Assembly: GCA_002298785.1 (NCBI GenBank)
Contig: DBMR01000123.1
Span: 36,829 to 57,744 of the forward strand
Origin: Verrucomicrobia subdivision 3 bacterium UBA693
Lineage (GTDB): Bacteria > Verrucomicrobiota > Verrucomicrobiia > Limisphaerales > UBA8199
DNA length: 20,916 nt
Direction: 5' to 3'
Shown: piece after piece, positions 1 to 8,283 of the stretch
Layout of the letters: each line of letters begins with the position of its first letter
How positions within the stretch are numbered: the stretch's first letter is position 1
The notes under the pieces: model-generated
Seen by the model: only the letters and a program-made list of their open reading frames with translations
Told to the model about the DNA's origin: nothing
Database searches by the model: none
Position numbers and translations under genes: made by a program

Positions 1-1293
1 GGGGTACGATTGCTATTGCCGGCTATCTCGTTGTTGGTCAGTTGCGGACTCCTCCGCAGTATCCTGGTGAATTTACCGGTCTACTACCAGGCGAAACAGT
101 ACAAGGTCATTGATTTACAGGTCGCTCGGGAAGGCAGCCTGGCCGTTGTCGAGGACGGGCGTAGCCGGGTCATGATTTTCGACAACCAGTACACCTTGGG
201 CGGAACGTGGGTTACCCCCAACTTGCGCCGCCAGGCTCATCTCCCGTTGCTCCTGCACGAGAAACCCGCCAAAGTCGGATTTATCGGCCTGGGCACCGGA
301 ATTACCGCCTCGGGCGCCTTGGAACACCAAGCGGTCGAATTCATCACGGCGGTGGAATTGTCGGCGCTGGTGGCTGAATCCGCCGCGAGAAACTTTGACC
401 AGTTCAATCACGGGGTTTGCCACCATCCGAAAGCGAAAGTGCTGGTCGAAGATGCCCGCATCTACCTCGAGGCTTCAAAGGAGTCGTTCGATGTCATCAT
501 CGGCGATCTCTTCACCCCCTGGCGTCCTGGTGAAGCCTCGCTCAGCAGTCTGGAGCAGTTCCATGCCGCGCGTCAGGCCCTCCGAGGCGCTGGTGTCTTC
601 TGTCAATGGATCGAATTGACGCAATGGACGCCGGAACAGTTTCAAATTGCCGCCGCCACCTTCCGAAAAGTGTTCGGCCATCTTTACCTGTTCAGAGCCG
701 GATTTGGGACCGGTTCGGTTCCCGTTGGGCTGGTGGGATTCAAAAGCGGTAGCCCGGACTGGAGCACGGTCGCCCGGCGCACTGATTTCGAAAGGCAAGC
801 CGGTCGACTTGTGGACCCTCTCTGCCGGCATCCGGAAGGGGTGGCCATGCTGTACCTGGGTGAGTTCGTGCCGCCGAGCGAATACGAACGCCAAATCAAT
901 ACCTTGAACAATCTCCGCCTCGAACTGAGCGCCAGCCGGCAGGTCGTGCTCCTCGATGACGGCAACCATTACTCAGGTGCTCGCGATCCCTGGTTGCGGC
1001 TGCTGGACAAGCAGTCCGCTGCACTCGCACACCAGGCCGACCTACCCGCTGCGCTGCGCCCTTATCCCCGGCTCGGTGCCTTGGCCACTCAATTCGAACT
1101 CGCTATGGAAGCAAACGACCCAGGCGCCCAGGGAATTGCGCAACGCCTGATCGACCAAATTGCTCCCGGGATCCGGACCGATGCTGGGGCCAATTGGGCA
1201 CTTTGGCCCGGCAGCATGACGCCGTGGGAATTTCTACATCTTCCAGGTCCCGCGATTTCAACCCAATCTCCCACCGGCGAAAGCGATAGGTAG
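1..1293 (+). CDS. Spermidine-synthase-like SAM-dependent methyltransferase, 5' partial
   Basis: The reading frame is open from base 1, so this is the C-terminal part of a longer protein; the TTG at base 10 is probably not the real start. About 430 residues remain. The first residues (LLLPAISLLVSC) look like the end of a membrane helix. A Rossmann-type SAM-binding core follows: the glycine loop GFIGLGTGIT (about residues 92-101), the acidic strand-2 residue in AVELSA, and the DVIIGDLFTPW segment (about 164-174) where the substrate-facing acidic residue of polyamine synthases sits. The next segment (ARQALRGAGVFCQWIEL) is also typical. These features match 'fused' spermidine synthases, in which a membrane-transporter-like N-terminal half precedes the synthase domain. 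Such proteins often lack proven polyamine activity, so the substrate is open. The last 150 residues are helical and unassigned. No partner gene is visible upstream. The family is fairly sure, the reaction is not. Confidence 0.75.
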   Translation, partial: GVRLLLPAISLLVSCGLLRSILVNLPVYYQAKQYKVIDLQVAREGSLAVVEDGRSRVMIFDNQYTLGGTWVTPNLRRQAHLPLLLHEKPAKVGFIGLGTGITASGALEHQAVEFITAVELSALVAESAARNFDQFNHGVCHHPKAKVLVEDARIYLEASKESFDVIIGDLFTPWRPGEASLSSLEQFHAARQALRGAGVFCQWIELTQWTPEQFQIAAATFRKVFGHLYLFRAGFGTGSVPVGLVGFKSGSPDWSTVARRTDFERQAGRLVDPLCRHPEGVAMLYLGEFVPPSEYERQINTLNNLRLELSASRQVVLLDDGNHYSGARDPWLRLLDKQSAALAHQADLPAALRPYPRLGALATQFELAMEANDPGAQGIAQRLIDQIAPGIRTDAGANWALWPGSMTPWEFLHLPGPAISTQSPTGESDR

Positions 1294-1475
1294 TTACCGC
1301 CATCAGTTGGGAAAAAGGGCGGCGACGGCCGACCGGCGCGGCGTTGCGCTTGCTCGACCTGATCCGCAAGCAGCCCCAGATTCTGCGATAATCCGGTTCG
1401 TGGTTTTGACCTATTCCCACCGGATTTGCGACTGGCAAACCGGTGGCGGCGGGCGAATAATCTGCGGACGGAACA

Positions 1476-3467
1476 TTGAAGACGAACCAGACCACAGCGA
1501 CGAACGCATCCTCAGTTAAGCCGGGGCGTCAGGACGCATGGCGCCAGCGCGCGGCGCGAATCGCAGCGTGTTTACTCTGCCTCGGGGCCGTCCGCGCGCA
1601 GGCAGATTACACCGCCACCGTGGTGCCGCAGTCCAACTGGGGTGTCTGGGAAGGCTGGGGCACTTCCCTGTGCTGGTGGGCCAATGTGTTCGGCAATCGC
1701 AACGACCTGGCCGATGTCCTCTTCACCACCAACCAAGTGTATTTCAACGGGCAATGGCTGCCGGGCCTGGGCCTGACCATCGCCAGGTACAATGCCGGCG
1801 GCTGCAACACCAACCTCGCGGGCGGCGCCGCCATGGTTTCCTCGCCCAATATCCCGGCATTCAGACAAATCACCGGATTCTGGCTCAATTGGACCAGCGG
1901 CGACCCGGCTTCCTCAAGCTGGAATTGGACGACTGACGCCAACCAGCGGAGCATGCTGCTCAAGGCCAAGGCAAGGGGCGCCAACCGCTTCGAGTTGTTC
2001 TCCAATTCACCCATGTGGTGGATGTGCTACAACCATAACCCTTCCGGATCGGATAATGGGACGGACGAGAACCTCCAGTCGTGGAACTACCAGCAGCATG
2101 CGGTTTACCTGGCGACCGTGGCCCGGTTTGCCAGCACCAACTGGGGAATCCTGTTCGACACAGTCGAGGCCTTTAACGAGCCCATGGCGGGTTGGTGGAA
2201 ATCCAACGGCACCCAGGAAGGCTGCCACATCGGCACGGGCACCCAGGCGGCAGTGATCAACTATTTGCGCTCCGAGCTGGATCAACGCGGTCTGACGACG
2301 GTGGGAGTCGCCGCCTCGGACGAGACCAGTTACTCCCAGGCGCTCTCCACCTGGAACTCCTTCAATTCGGGCACCCAGGCGCAGATCGGCAAGGTCAACG
2401 TGCACGGCTATGAATATGGCGGAGGCCGCCGGGACCTCCTCCGCGCCGCCACCGCCGGGAAGCGGCTCTGGAATTCCGAGTATGGCGAAGGCGACGGCAG
2501 TGGCGTTTCGCTCGCGTCGAACCTCAACCTCGATTTTCGCTGGCTGCACCCGGTGGCCTGGTGCTACTGGCAGTCCTTCGACAGCGGCGGCTGGGGGCTG
2601 ATCCAATCCAACCCGGGCGACAATTGGATCGGACCCGCGAATCCGAAGTATTTCGTCCTGGCTCAATACACGCGGCATATCCGTCCGGGCGCGGTGTTGC
2701 TCGATTCCGGCGACGGCAACACCGTGGCCGCTTATGACGCCAACGCCCGCCGGCTCGTCCTGGTGACGATGAACTACGATACCGCGCAAACCATCACCTT
2801 CAGCTTGTCCGGATTCACCACCGCCGCCGGCCCCGTGAAGCGTTGGGTAACCCAGGCCAGCAACTCCGGCAATAAATACGCCCGGCTCGCGGACACCACC
2901 CTGACCAACAAAACGTTCGGATTTGCCTTCGCCACCAACACCATCCAGACCTTCGAAATCTTGAACGTGGACAATGGACCGCCGGTCCCCGGGACGTTAC
3001 GGGCGCAGGGGGGCGCGTTCAAAGTGACGCTGAATTGGCCGGCATCGATCGGTGCCACCAATTATTACGTGAAACGGTCGACCGTTTCCGGCCCGGATAA
3101 GGCTTTCCTGGCAGCAACCAGGACCACGAACTACAGCGACCTCGGACTTTCGCCCGGCATCACGTATTACTACTCGGTCTCGGCCTGGGGAACGGGTGGC
3201 CAGAGTGCTGATTCACCGGAAGCTGGCGCGGCAGCCCAGGGACCACCCATTTTATCGGCGGTCGCCGTACCTGCATCAGGTGAGTTGGCTCTTTCCTGGC
3301 CGGCCTGGGCACCAGAATACCAGCCGCAATCCGCAACGAACATAGCACCGCCCATAACCTGGCGGCCCTTGGCGATTCCACCGGGAACCAATGCCGGGAC
3401 GCTCTCCGTTCGCTTGCCTTTGACCGGAAGCTCCGCGCAATTCTTCCGGCTGAGCGCGCCGAACTGA
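1476..3467 (+). CDS. Secreted GH30-type endo-beta-1,6-galactanase-like glycosidase with FN3 and C-terminal module
   Basis: A 663-residue exported enzyme starting at a TTG codon with no strong ribosome site. A basic stretch and hydrophobic core (about residues 22-43, ending AQA) form a Sec signal peptide. The catalytic region (about 45-500) carries motifs I recognise from endo-beta-1,6-galactanases of family GH30: WEGWGTSLCWWANVFG (58-73), GLGLTIARYNAGGC (97-110) and FELFSNSPMWWMC (172-184). The likely acid/base is E235 in EAFNEP and the nucleophile E335 in LWNSEYGEGDGSG. The fold should be a TIM barrel with a beta side domain (about 400-498). A fibronectin type III-like domain covers about 502-588. 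Residues 590-663 form the C-terminal module seen on many verrucomicrobial exported proteins, ending FFRLSAPN. The expected substrate is beta-1,6-galactan side chains, as in arabinogalactan proteins, acting outside the cytoplasm. The following gene, 123 bases on, is another exported glycosidase candidate. Exact specificity is inferred. Confidence 0.82.
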   Translation: MKTNQTTATNASSVKPGRQDAWRQRAARIAACLLCLGAVRAQADYTATVVPQSNWGVWEGWGTSLCWWANVFGNRNDLADVLFTTNQVYFNGQWLPGLGLTIARYNAGGCNTNLAGGAAMVSSPNIPAFRQITGFWLNWTSGDPASSSWNWTTDANQRSMLLKAKARGANRFELFSNSPMWWMCYNHNPSGSDNGTDENLQSWNYQQHAVYLATVARFASTNWGILFDTVEAFNEPMAGWWKSNGTQEGCHIGTGTQAAVINYLRSELDQRGLTTVGVAASDETSYSQALSTWNSFNSGTQAQIGKVNVHGYEYGGGRRDLLRAATAGKRLWNSEYGEGDGSGVSLASNLNLDFRWLHPVAWCYWQSFDSGGWGLIQSNPGDNWIGPANPKYFVLAQYTRHIRPGAVLLDSGDGNTVAAYDANARRLVLVTMNYDTAQTITFSLSGFTTAAGPVKRWVTQASNSGNKYARLADTTLTNKTFGFAFATNTIQTFEILNVDNGPPVPGTLRAQGGAFKVTLNWPASIGATNYYVKRSTVSGPDKAFLAATRTTNYSDLGLSPGITYYYSVSAWGTGGQSADSPEAGAAAQGPPILSAVAVPASGELALSWPAWAPEYQPQSATNIAPPITWRPLAIPPGTNAGTLSVRLPLTGSSAQFFRLSAPN

Positions 3468-3468
3468 A

Positions 3469-3482
3469 TCGCCCGCAGGCGA
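3469..3482 (+). terminator. Weak hairpin just after the GH30 gene
   Basis: A perfect 5-base inverted repeat (TCGCC, loop CGCA, GGCGA) begins two bases after the stop codon of the GH30 gene. It is not followed by a T tract, so it may be a weak or factor-assisted terminator, an mRNA 3' end stabiliser, or chance in GC-rich DNA. Confidence 0.2.
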
Positions 3483-3590
3483 CGTTCCCCACCTTCCTGC
3501 ACCGCACCGCTACAGGTGGTTTAAGCGGACACCTCGCCGAAGGTCGATCTGAATTCTGGCCAGAGAATCGCGAGTGCGGTAAAAACAGGG

Positions 3591-5954
3591 ATGCAATTCC
3601 TCCAGAAATGGCAGCGGCGAGAATTCATCCAAACCGGGTTGATCGCCGGCCTGGGCCTGGTGGCCGGCTGCGCCACCGGAAACGCCAGCGGCAAAAAACC
3701 TACCGCCACCGCCGGATCGATTGATCAGCTACCTAAAGGCGCCGCTCCGCGCGCGCTGGATTTTCCCCATTTTCCCACCCGGATGCATGCTTTCGTGTGG
3801 CGGAATTGGGAACTGGTGCCCCTCGGTCGCCTGGCCGCTGTTCTCGGTGTGCCACCGGCGCAGGTCGCCGAGGTGGGCCGGGCGCTGGGCCTGGGCAAAT
3901 CACCGGCCATCGCGCCCGAGATCGCGCGCCGCGGCTACATCACCATCATCAAACGCAACTGGCACCTTCTGCCGTACGAACAGTTGCTGCAGTTGCTCGA
4001 TTGGTCCCCTGAGGAACTGGCGTTCACTCTGCGCGAGGATGATTTTCTTTATGTTAAACTGGGCAACCTTAAGCCCTCCTGCCCCCGGCTGGTTTGGGAG
4101 GAACGCACCGCTGCCATCAGGGAACACGAGCAATGGATCGCTCAAACGGTGGCGGCGGAATTCGGCCAACGCTGGCAGCAACCGGCGCGGCCGCTGTTTG
4201 AGTTTGTGAAAGATCTGTCACGCTCGGCTGCGGCCCGGCCACGGAACCAATCGACGGAACTCCGTTTCTGTTACTCCTATTTTGCGTTGTATGGCGATCC
4301 CCTGCTGGAACCGGAGCTGAATCCATACCCGGACGGCTACCTGGCGCGCCTGGCGGAGTCGGGGGTAACGGGGGTCTGGTTGCAGGCGGTGCTCTACAAG
4401 CTCGCCCGGTTTCCCTGGAAACCCGAGCTGAGCCATCGCTACGAGGAACGCCTACGTAACTTGCACCAGTTGGCGGCCCGGGCGCGCAAACATGGCATCC
4501 GCCCCTACCTTTACCTCAACGAGCCGCGCGCGATGCCCCAAAACTTCTTCAACGACCACCCGGAGCTCAAAGGCGTCTCTGAAGGGGATCACGCCACCCT
4601 CTGCGTCCGGCAACCGGCGGTGCAAAAGTACCTGGTGGAATCCACGGCGGCGATTTGCCGGGCGGTGCCGGATTTGGGCGGCTTCTTCACGATCACGGCC
4701 TCGGAGAACCTGACCAACTGCTGGTCGCACGGCCAGGGGAGCCACTGCCCGCGCTGCCGCGAGGTTAGTCCGGCGGAGGTAATTGCCGGCACCAACGCCC
4801 TGTTTCAACAGGGTATCGACGAGGCGGGCGGCCCGCAGCGTCTCCTGGCCTGGGATTGGGGCTGGGCCGATGGCTGGGCAGAGGAGGCCATCCGGCGGTT
4901 ACCCGCCAAAACCTCACTGATGAGCGTCAGCGAATGGAGTCTACCCATCCAGCGCGGAGGCATCAAAGCCGAGGTCGGCGAGTATTCCCTGTCGGCGGTC
5001 GGCCCAGGGCCACGCGCGACCCGGCATTGGGCTTCGGCGCGAGCGCGCGGCCTGAAGGTCGTCGCCAAAATCCAGGCCGCCAATAGCTGGGAATTGTCGG
5101 CGGTTCCATACGTCCCGGCGGTGGTGAATACCGCTCGACACGCCGCGAACCTGCGCGCCCTTGGGGTGTCGGAAATTATGCTGGGTTGGACCCTGGGCGG
5201 ATTTCCGTCACCCAATCTCGAAGTGGTGAAAGAAGTAATGGATGCGCCCAGCTTCACGCCGGGCAACCGGGAAGAAACCATCGAGGCCTCCTTGTTGGCG
5301 GTGGCTCAGCGCCGTTTCGGCTCCGATCTGGCCCCCGCAGTGGTCCGCGCCTGGAAGGCATGCGGCGAAGCCTATGCCGAGTTCCCCTTCAACATCGGCG
5401 TGGTTTACCAGGCGCCGTTGCAGACCGGCCCCGCCAGCCTGTTATTCGCCAAACCCACCGGGTACGCCTCGACGATGGTGGGGTTCCCTTACGACGACTT
5501 GGACGGATGGCGCGGGCCTTATCCGCCGGAGATCTTCGCCGCTCAACTGATGAAGGTATCGGATGGCTTTGCCCTGGCGGCAACCAACCTGCGCGCTACG
5601 ATCTCGGGCAGCGCCCTACATCCGGCACAGGCGCGCGAGGGTCTGAAGGAAGTCGGCCTGATGACCGCCTGCGCGCTGCACTGGCGCAGTGTGGCCAACC
5701 AAACCCGGTTTGTCCTGGGCCGGAAACTCATCGAGCAGCGGCCCGCGCCGGCGGCGGCGATTGAGAACCTGAATCGCGTATTGCTCGACGAACTGCAAAC
5801 GGCGGAGAAACTCCATGAATTGCAGTCGGGTGATACCCGGATCGGCTTCGAGGCTTCCAATCAATATTATTACGTGCCGCTGGACCTGGCGGAAAAAGTG
5901 CTGAACTGCCGCTGGCTCCAAAAGACCTGGCTGCCCCGGCTCCGAGAGGGTTGA
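3591..5954 (+). CDS. Tat-type lipoprotein with glycosidase-like barrel of unassigned family
   Basis: A 787-residue protein. The N-terminus has a twin-arginine motif (QRREFIQ, R9-R10) followed by a hydrophobic stretch and a lipobox LVAGC (C27), so it is probably exported folded by Tat and lipid-anchored. Residues 69-153 contain two similar units, each opening with RNW and a helix-rich segment. The central region (about 225-600) reads like a TIM-barrel glycosidase: YLARLAESGVTGVWLQAV, HGIRPYLYLNEPRAMP with E311, then GGFFTITASENLTNCW with E372, and a CPRC pair (386-389) that could bind metal or form a disulfide. W-rich WDWGWADGW follows. The C-terminal 200 residues are helical. I cannot assign a CAZy family; E311 and E372 are candidate catalytic residues by position only. 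The gene lies 123 bases after the GH30 gene, suggesting joint glycan use. The start ATG preserves the Tat motif but lacks a good Shine-Dalgarno site. Confidence 0.72.
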   Translation: MQFLQKWQRREFIQTGLIAGLGLVAGCATGNASGKKPTATAGSIDQLPKGAAPRALDFPHFPTRMHAFVWRNWELVPLGRLAAVLGVPPAQVAEVGRALGLGKSPAIAPEIARRGYITIIKRNWHLLPYEQLLQLLDWSPEELAFTLREDDFLYVKLGNLKPSCPRLVWEERTAAIREHEQWIAQTVAAEFGQRWQQPARPLFEFVKDLSRSAAARPRNQSTELRFCYSYFALYGDPLLEPELNPYPDGYLARLAESGVTGVWLQAVLYKLARFPWKPELSHRYEERLRNLHQLAARARKHGIRPYLYLNEPRAMPQNFFNDHPELKGVSEGDHATLCVRQPAVQKYLVESTAAICRAVPDLGGFFTITASENLTNCWSHGQGSHCPRCREVSPAEVIAGTNALFQQGIDEAGGPQRLLAWDWGWADGWAEEAIRRLPAKTSLMSVSEWSLPIQRGGIKAEVGEYSLSAVGPGPRATRHWASARARGLKVVAKIQAANSWELSAVPYVPAVVNTARHAANLRALGVSEIMLGWTLGGFPSPNLEVVKEVMDAPSFTPGNREETIEASLLAVAQRRFGSDLAPAVVRAWKACGEAYAEFPFNIGVVYQAPLQTGPASLLFAKPTGYASTMVGFPYDDLDGWRGPYPPEIFAAQLMKVSDGFALAATNLRATISGSALHPAQAREGLKEVGLMTACALHWRSVANQTRFVLGRKLIEQRPAPAAAIENLNRVLLDELQTAEKLHELQSGDTRIGFEASNQYYYVPLDLAEKVLNCRWLQKTWLPRLREG

Positions 5955-6112
5955 GGACGCCAACCCGCCGAAATCCTGAAATAGTCTGGCGCTCGGGCGG
6001 CGGGGTGTTAAGTTGCCGCACAGGCAGTTATGCGACGGCTAGCTCACCATGGCCGGACGTTACACCCGGCCCAGGGCCCCGGGCGCTCACCATTTTTCCA
6101 CGCGAAAGCCGG

Positions 6113-6157
6113 GCGACAACGGCCCTTGTCGGAAAATTATATTTATCCAGTTAATTT
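6113..6157 (+). promoter_or_regulatory. AT-rich promoter-like segment before the MoxR operon
   Basis: The 257-base gap before moxR-like holds a sharp AT-rich island in GC-rich DNA. TATATT (6138-6143) resembles a -10 box, with GCGACA (6113-6118) as a poor -35 at long spacing; TTGTCG (6126-6131) with TAATTT (6152-6157) is an alternative pair. Either would give a short leader to the ATG at 6212. A GC-rich inverted repeat with arms CCCGG/CCGGG (6065-6083), with a T run from 6092, may end upstream transcription. All of this is by eye and weak, but the gap is the natural place for the operon promoter. Confidence 0.25.
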
Positions 6158-6211
6158 TATGGAACAAAATCCGTCCACCGGTGTCTATTATGGCAGTAGT
6201 GCCGCAAGTTT

Positions 6212-7204
6212 ATGAAGGAAATCTCAGCCAGGGAGGTGGGGGAACTGTACACGCGGATTACGAGCGAACTTAGCCGGGTGATCGTTGGGCAGGAGCAAAT
6301 GGTGCAACTGCTGCTGGCGAGCATTTTTGCCCGGGGCCACTGCCTGCTCATTGGCGTGCCCGGCCTGGCCAAGACCCTGATCGTTCGCACCCTCGCCGAC
6401 ATCCTCCAACTCAGCTTCAAACGCATCCAATTCACGCCCGACCTGATGCCCAGCGATATCATCGGGTCGGAAGTGCTCCAGGAGCACGACCGGCGCCTCG
6501 AGTACGAGTATAAACCGGGGCCGGTCTTTGCCAACCTGATCCTGGCGGACGAAATCAATCGCACCCCGCCCAAGACCCAGTCGGCACTGCTGGAGGCGAT
6601 GCAGGAACGCAAAGTCACCGTTGGCGGCCAATCCCGAGTGCTGCCCGATCCGTTCCTGGTGGTGGCGACTCAGAATCCGATCGAGCAGGAAGGCACCTAT
6701 CCGCTGCCGGAAGCCCAATTGGATCGCTTCATGTTTTCGCTGCACCTGGATTACCCCAGCCAGGAGGAGGAGCGGGAGATCGTCAAGCGCACGACGCTCC
6801 GGGAACTGCCCACGCTGGCCCCCACCATTTCCGGCGAGGAACTGTTGCGGGTCCAGCAGTTGGTGCTGGCGGCCCCGGTCTCCGATCATGTCATCGAATA
6901 CGCGGTTTCCCTCGCGGCGGCCACCCGCCCGCGCGTCACGGAGGCCCTGGCAGTGAGCAAGGATTACGTGGAATGGGGCGCCGGCCCACGGGCCTCGCAA
7001 TACCTTATCCTGGGCGCGAAGGCCCTCGCGTTATTGAAAGGAAAAATCAGCCCGGAAACCGCTGAAGTCCGGGAAGTGGCGATGTGCGTGCTGCAGCACC
7101 GGGTAATCACCAACTATCGCGCCACCAGCGCGGGGAAGAAATCCCGCGATATTGTGGCCGCCATCCTGGAAGAAGTGAGTGAACCCGCGTATCAAAACGC
7201 CTAA
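6212..7204 (+). CDS. MoxR-family AAA+ ATPase
   Basis: A 330-residue cytoplasmic ATPase with the full MoxR signature. Walker A is GVPGLAKT (48-55), Walker B is LILADE (109-114) followed by INRTPPKTQSALLEAMQER, sensor 1 is ATQNP (152-156), and EGTYPLPEAQLDRFMF (160-175) holds the conserved arginine region. The C-terminal third forms the helical lid (RASQYLILGAKALALLKG). Length is normal for the family. MoxR ATPases pair with vWA-domain proteins and are thought to act as chaperones that activate or assemble enzyme complexes, for example in methanol dehydrogenase maturation. Here the partner candidates are encoded immediately downstream: the DUF58 gene 30 bases on and two membrane vWA proteins. 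It is the first gene of a seven-gene operon. No convincing Shine-Dalgarno site precedes the ATG, as for several genes here. Confidence 0.95.
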   Translation: MKEISAREVGELYTRITSELSRVIVGQEQMVQLLLASIFARGHCLLIGVPGLAKTLIVRTLADILQLSFKRIQFTPDLMPSDIIGSEVLQEHDRRLEYEYKPGPVFANLILADEINRTPPKTQSALLEAMQERKVTVGGQSRVLPDPFLVVATQNPIEQEGTYPLPEAQLDRFMFSLHLDYPSQEEEREIVKRTTLRELPTLAPTISGEELLRVQQLVLAAPVSDHVIEYAVSLAAATRPRVTEALAVSKDYVEWGAGPRASQYLILGAKALALLKGKISPETAEVREVAMCVLQHRVITNYRATSAGKKSRDIVAAILEEVSEPAYQNA

Positions 7205-7234
7205 GCCGCGCCGGCCCGCCCACCCGCGAACCTT

Positions 7235-8275
7235 ATGCCTGAGTATGGCTTGAACCCGGACCCGGGTCGCGTGCCGCCCGTCCTCACGCCGTCGAGCGCG
7301 GTGCCGCCCGTGCTGCGGCCGCACTTGCGTCCACTGGTCAAGCGCGTGTTCAAAGCCGCGCCCGCCGCGCCATCCTACCCGCCACTGTTCAATCCCGAGG
7401 AAGTAGAGCGCTTCAAGAACTTCCTGGTTTTCGCCAAATCTACCGTTGAAGGCTTCTTCAGCGGCAAACACAAGTCACCCTACCGCGGCTCTTCCGTCGA
7501 GTTCGCGGATTACAAGGAATACCTGCCCGGAGATGAGGTGAACCGGATCGATTGGCGCGCCTACGGGCGCACCCGACGACTGTTTGTCCGCCAGTATGAG
7601 GCCGAGACGGACATGGTTGTCTACCTGCTGGTGGATGTGAGCGCTTCGATGCGCTATGTCGGCGCCGCGCGGCAGTCGAAGTACCGCATCGCCGCCCGCA
7701 TTGCCGCCGCGCTGACTTACCTGATGATCAACCAGGGCGACAAAGCTTCGCTGGTGACCTTCGCCGAGTCGATACGAGGCTATATCCCCCCGGGCGGCAC
7801 GCGCCGGCACCTGCATCGCGTCATAGGCGACCTGGAACGAATTGAACCAGCCTCCTCCACCGGCATGGCGCGCGCCATTAACGAGTGCAATTCGCTCTTC
7901 CGCAAGCGCGGACGGGTCGTGATCCTTTCTGATTTTTGGACGGATACCAAGGTGCTGTTCGAGGCATTGGGACAGCTCCTGCACCGCAAGTTCGAGATTC
8001 TGCTGCTCCAGGTCCTGGATGAGCATGAACTCTCGCTGCCCCCGACCGCCATGGCTCGTTTTCAGGACATGGAGACCAGCGAGGAGGTGGAGGTCGAACT
8101 CGAGGAAATTCGGCCGGAATATCAGCGCGAGGCTCGTGAACGCATCGATGCGCTCGCCCGCACCGCCCAGGCCCACGGCATCCGCCATAACGTCGTCCAC
8201 ACCGCCCGCCCGTATCTCGAAGCCATCGAGGCGTACCTGGGCTTCCGCGGCGCGAATAACCTCGCCGCCCGCTGA
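7235..8275 (+). CDS. DUF58 family protein with vWA-like fold
   Basis: A 346-residue protein, predicted cytoplasmic with no membrane helix. The DUF58 signature runs GSSVEFADYKEYLPGDEVNR (85-104), then IDWRAYGRTRRLFVRQYEAE. A vWA-type metal-site motif DVSASM (134-139) follows, and SDFWTD later corresponds to the last metal-site loop. DUF58 proteins almost always sit next to MoxR and are considered its vWA partner or adaptor. The first 50 residues are proline-rich with a repeated VPPVL(T/R)P unit, reflected in DNA as GTGCCGCCCGT at 7271 and 7301. This extension is unusual for the family, so translation could instead begin at in-frame GTG codons 7271, 7301 or 7346; I keep the ATG. It follows moxR-like by 30 bases and precedes the BatA-like gene by 8. 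Confidence 0.92.
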   Translation: MPEYGLNPDPGRVPPVLTPSSAVPPVLRPHLRPLVKRVFKAAPAAPSYPPLFNPEEVERFKNFLVFAKSTVEGFFSGKHKSPYRGSSVEFADYKEYLPGDEVNRIDWRAYGRTRRLFVRQYEAETDMVVYLLVDVSASMRYVGAARQSKYRIAARIAAALTYLMINQGDKASLVTFAESIRGYIPPGGTRRHLHRVIGDLERIEPASSTGMARAINECNSLFRKRGRVVILSDFWTDTKVLFEALGQLLHRKFEILLLQVLDEHELSLPPTAMARFQDMETSEEVEVELEEIRPEYQREARERIDALARTAQAHGIRHNVVHTARPYLEAIEAYLGFRGANNLAAR

Positions 8276-8283
8276 TTCACCTC

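Noticed and set aside
1294..1475. Promoter for the GH30 gene in the 182-base gap
   Set aside because: TTGACC at 1406-1411 looks like a -35 box but no acceptable -10 lies at the right distance; nothing else stands out.
2007..2789. Open frame of 260 codons on the - strand inside the GH30 gene
   Set aside because: Overlaps the catalytic region of a well-recognised enzyme and has no features of its own.
6224..7000. Open frame on the - strand across the MoxR gene
   Set aside because: The + strand encodes all AAA+ motifs; the - strand translation shows none.
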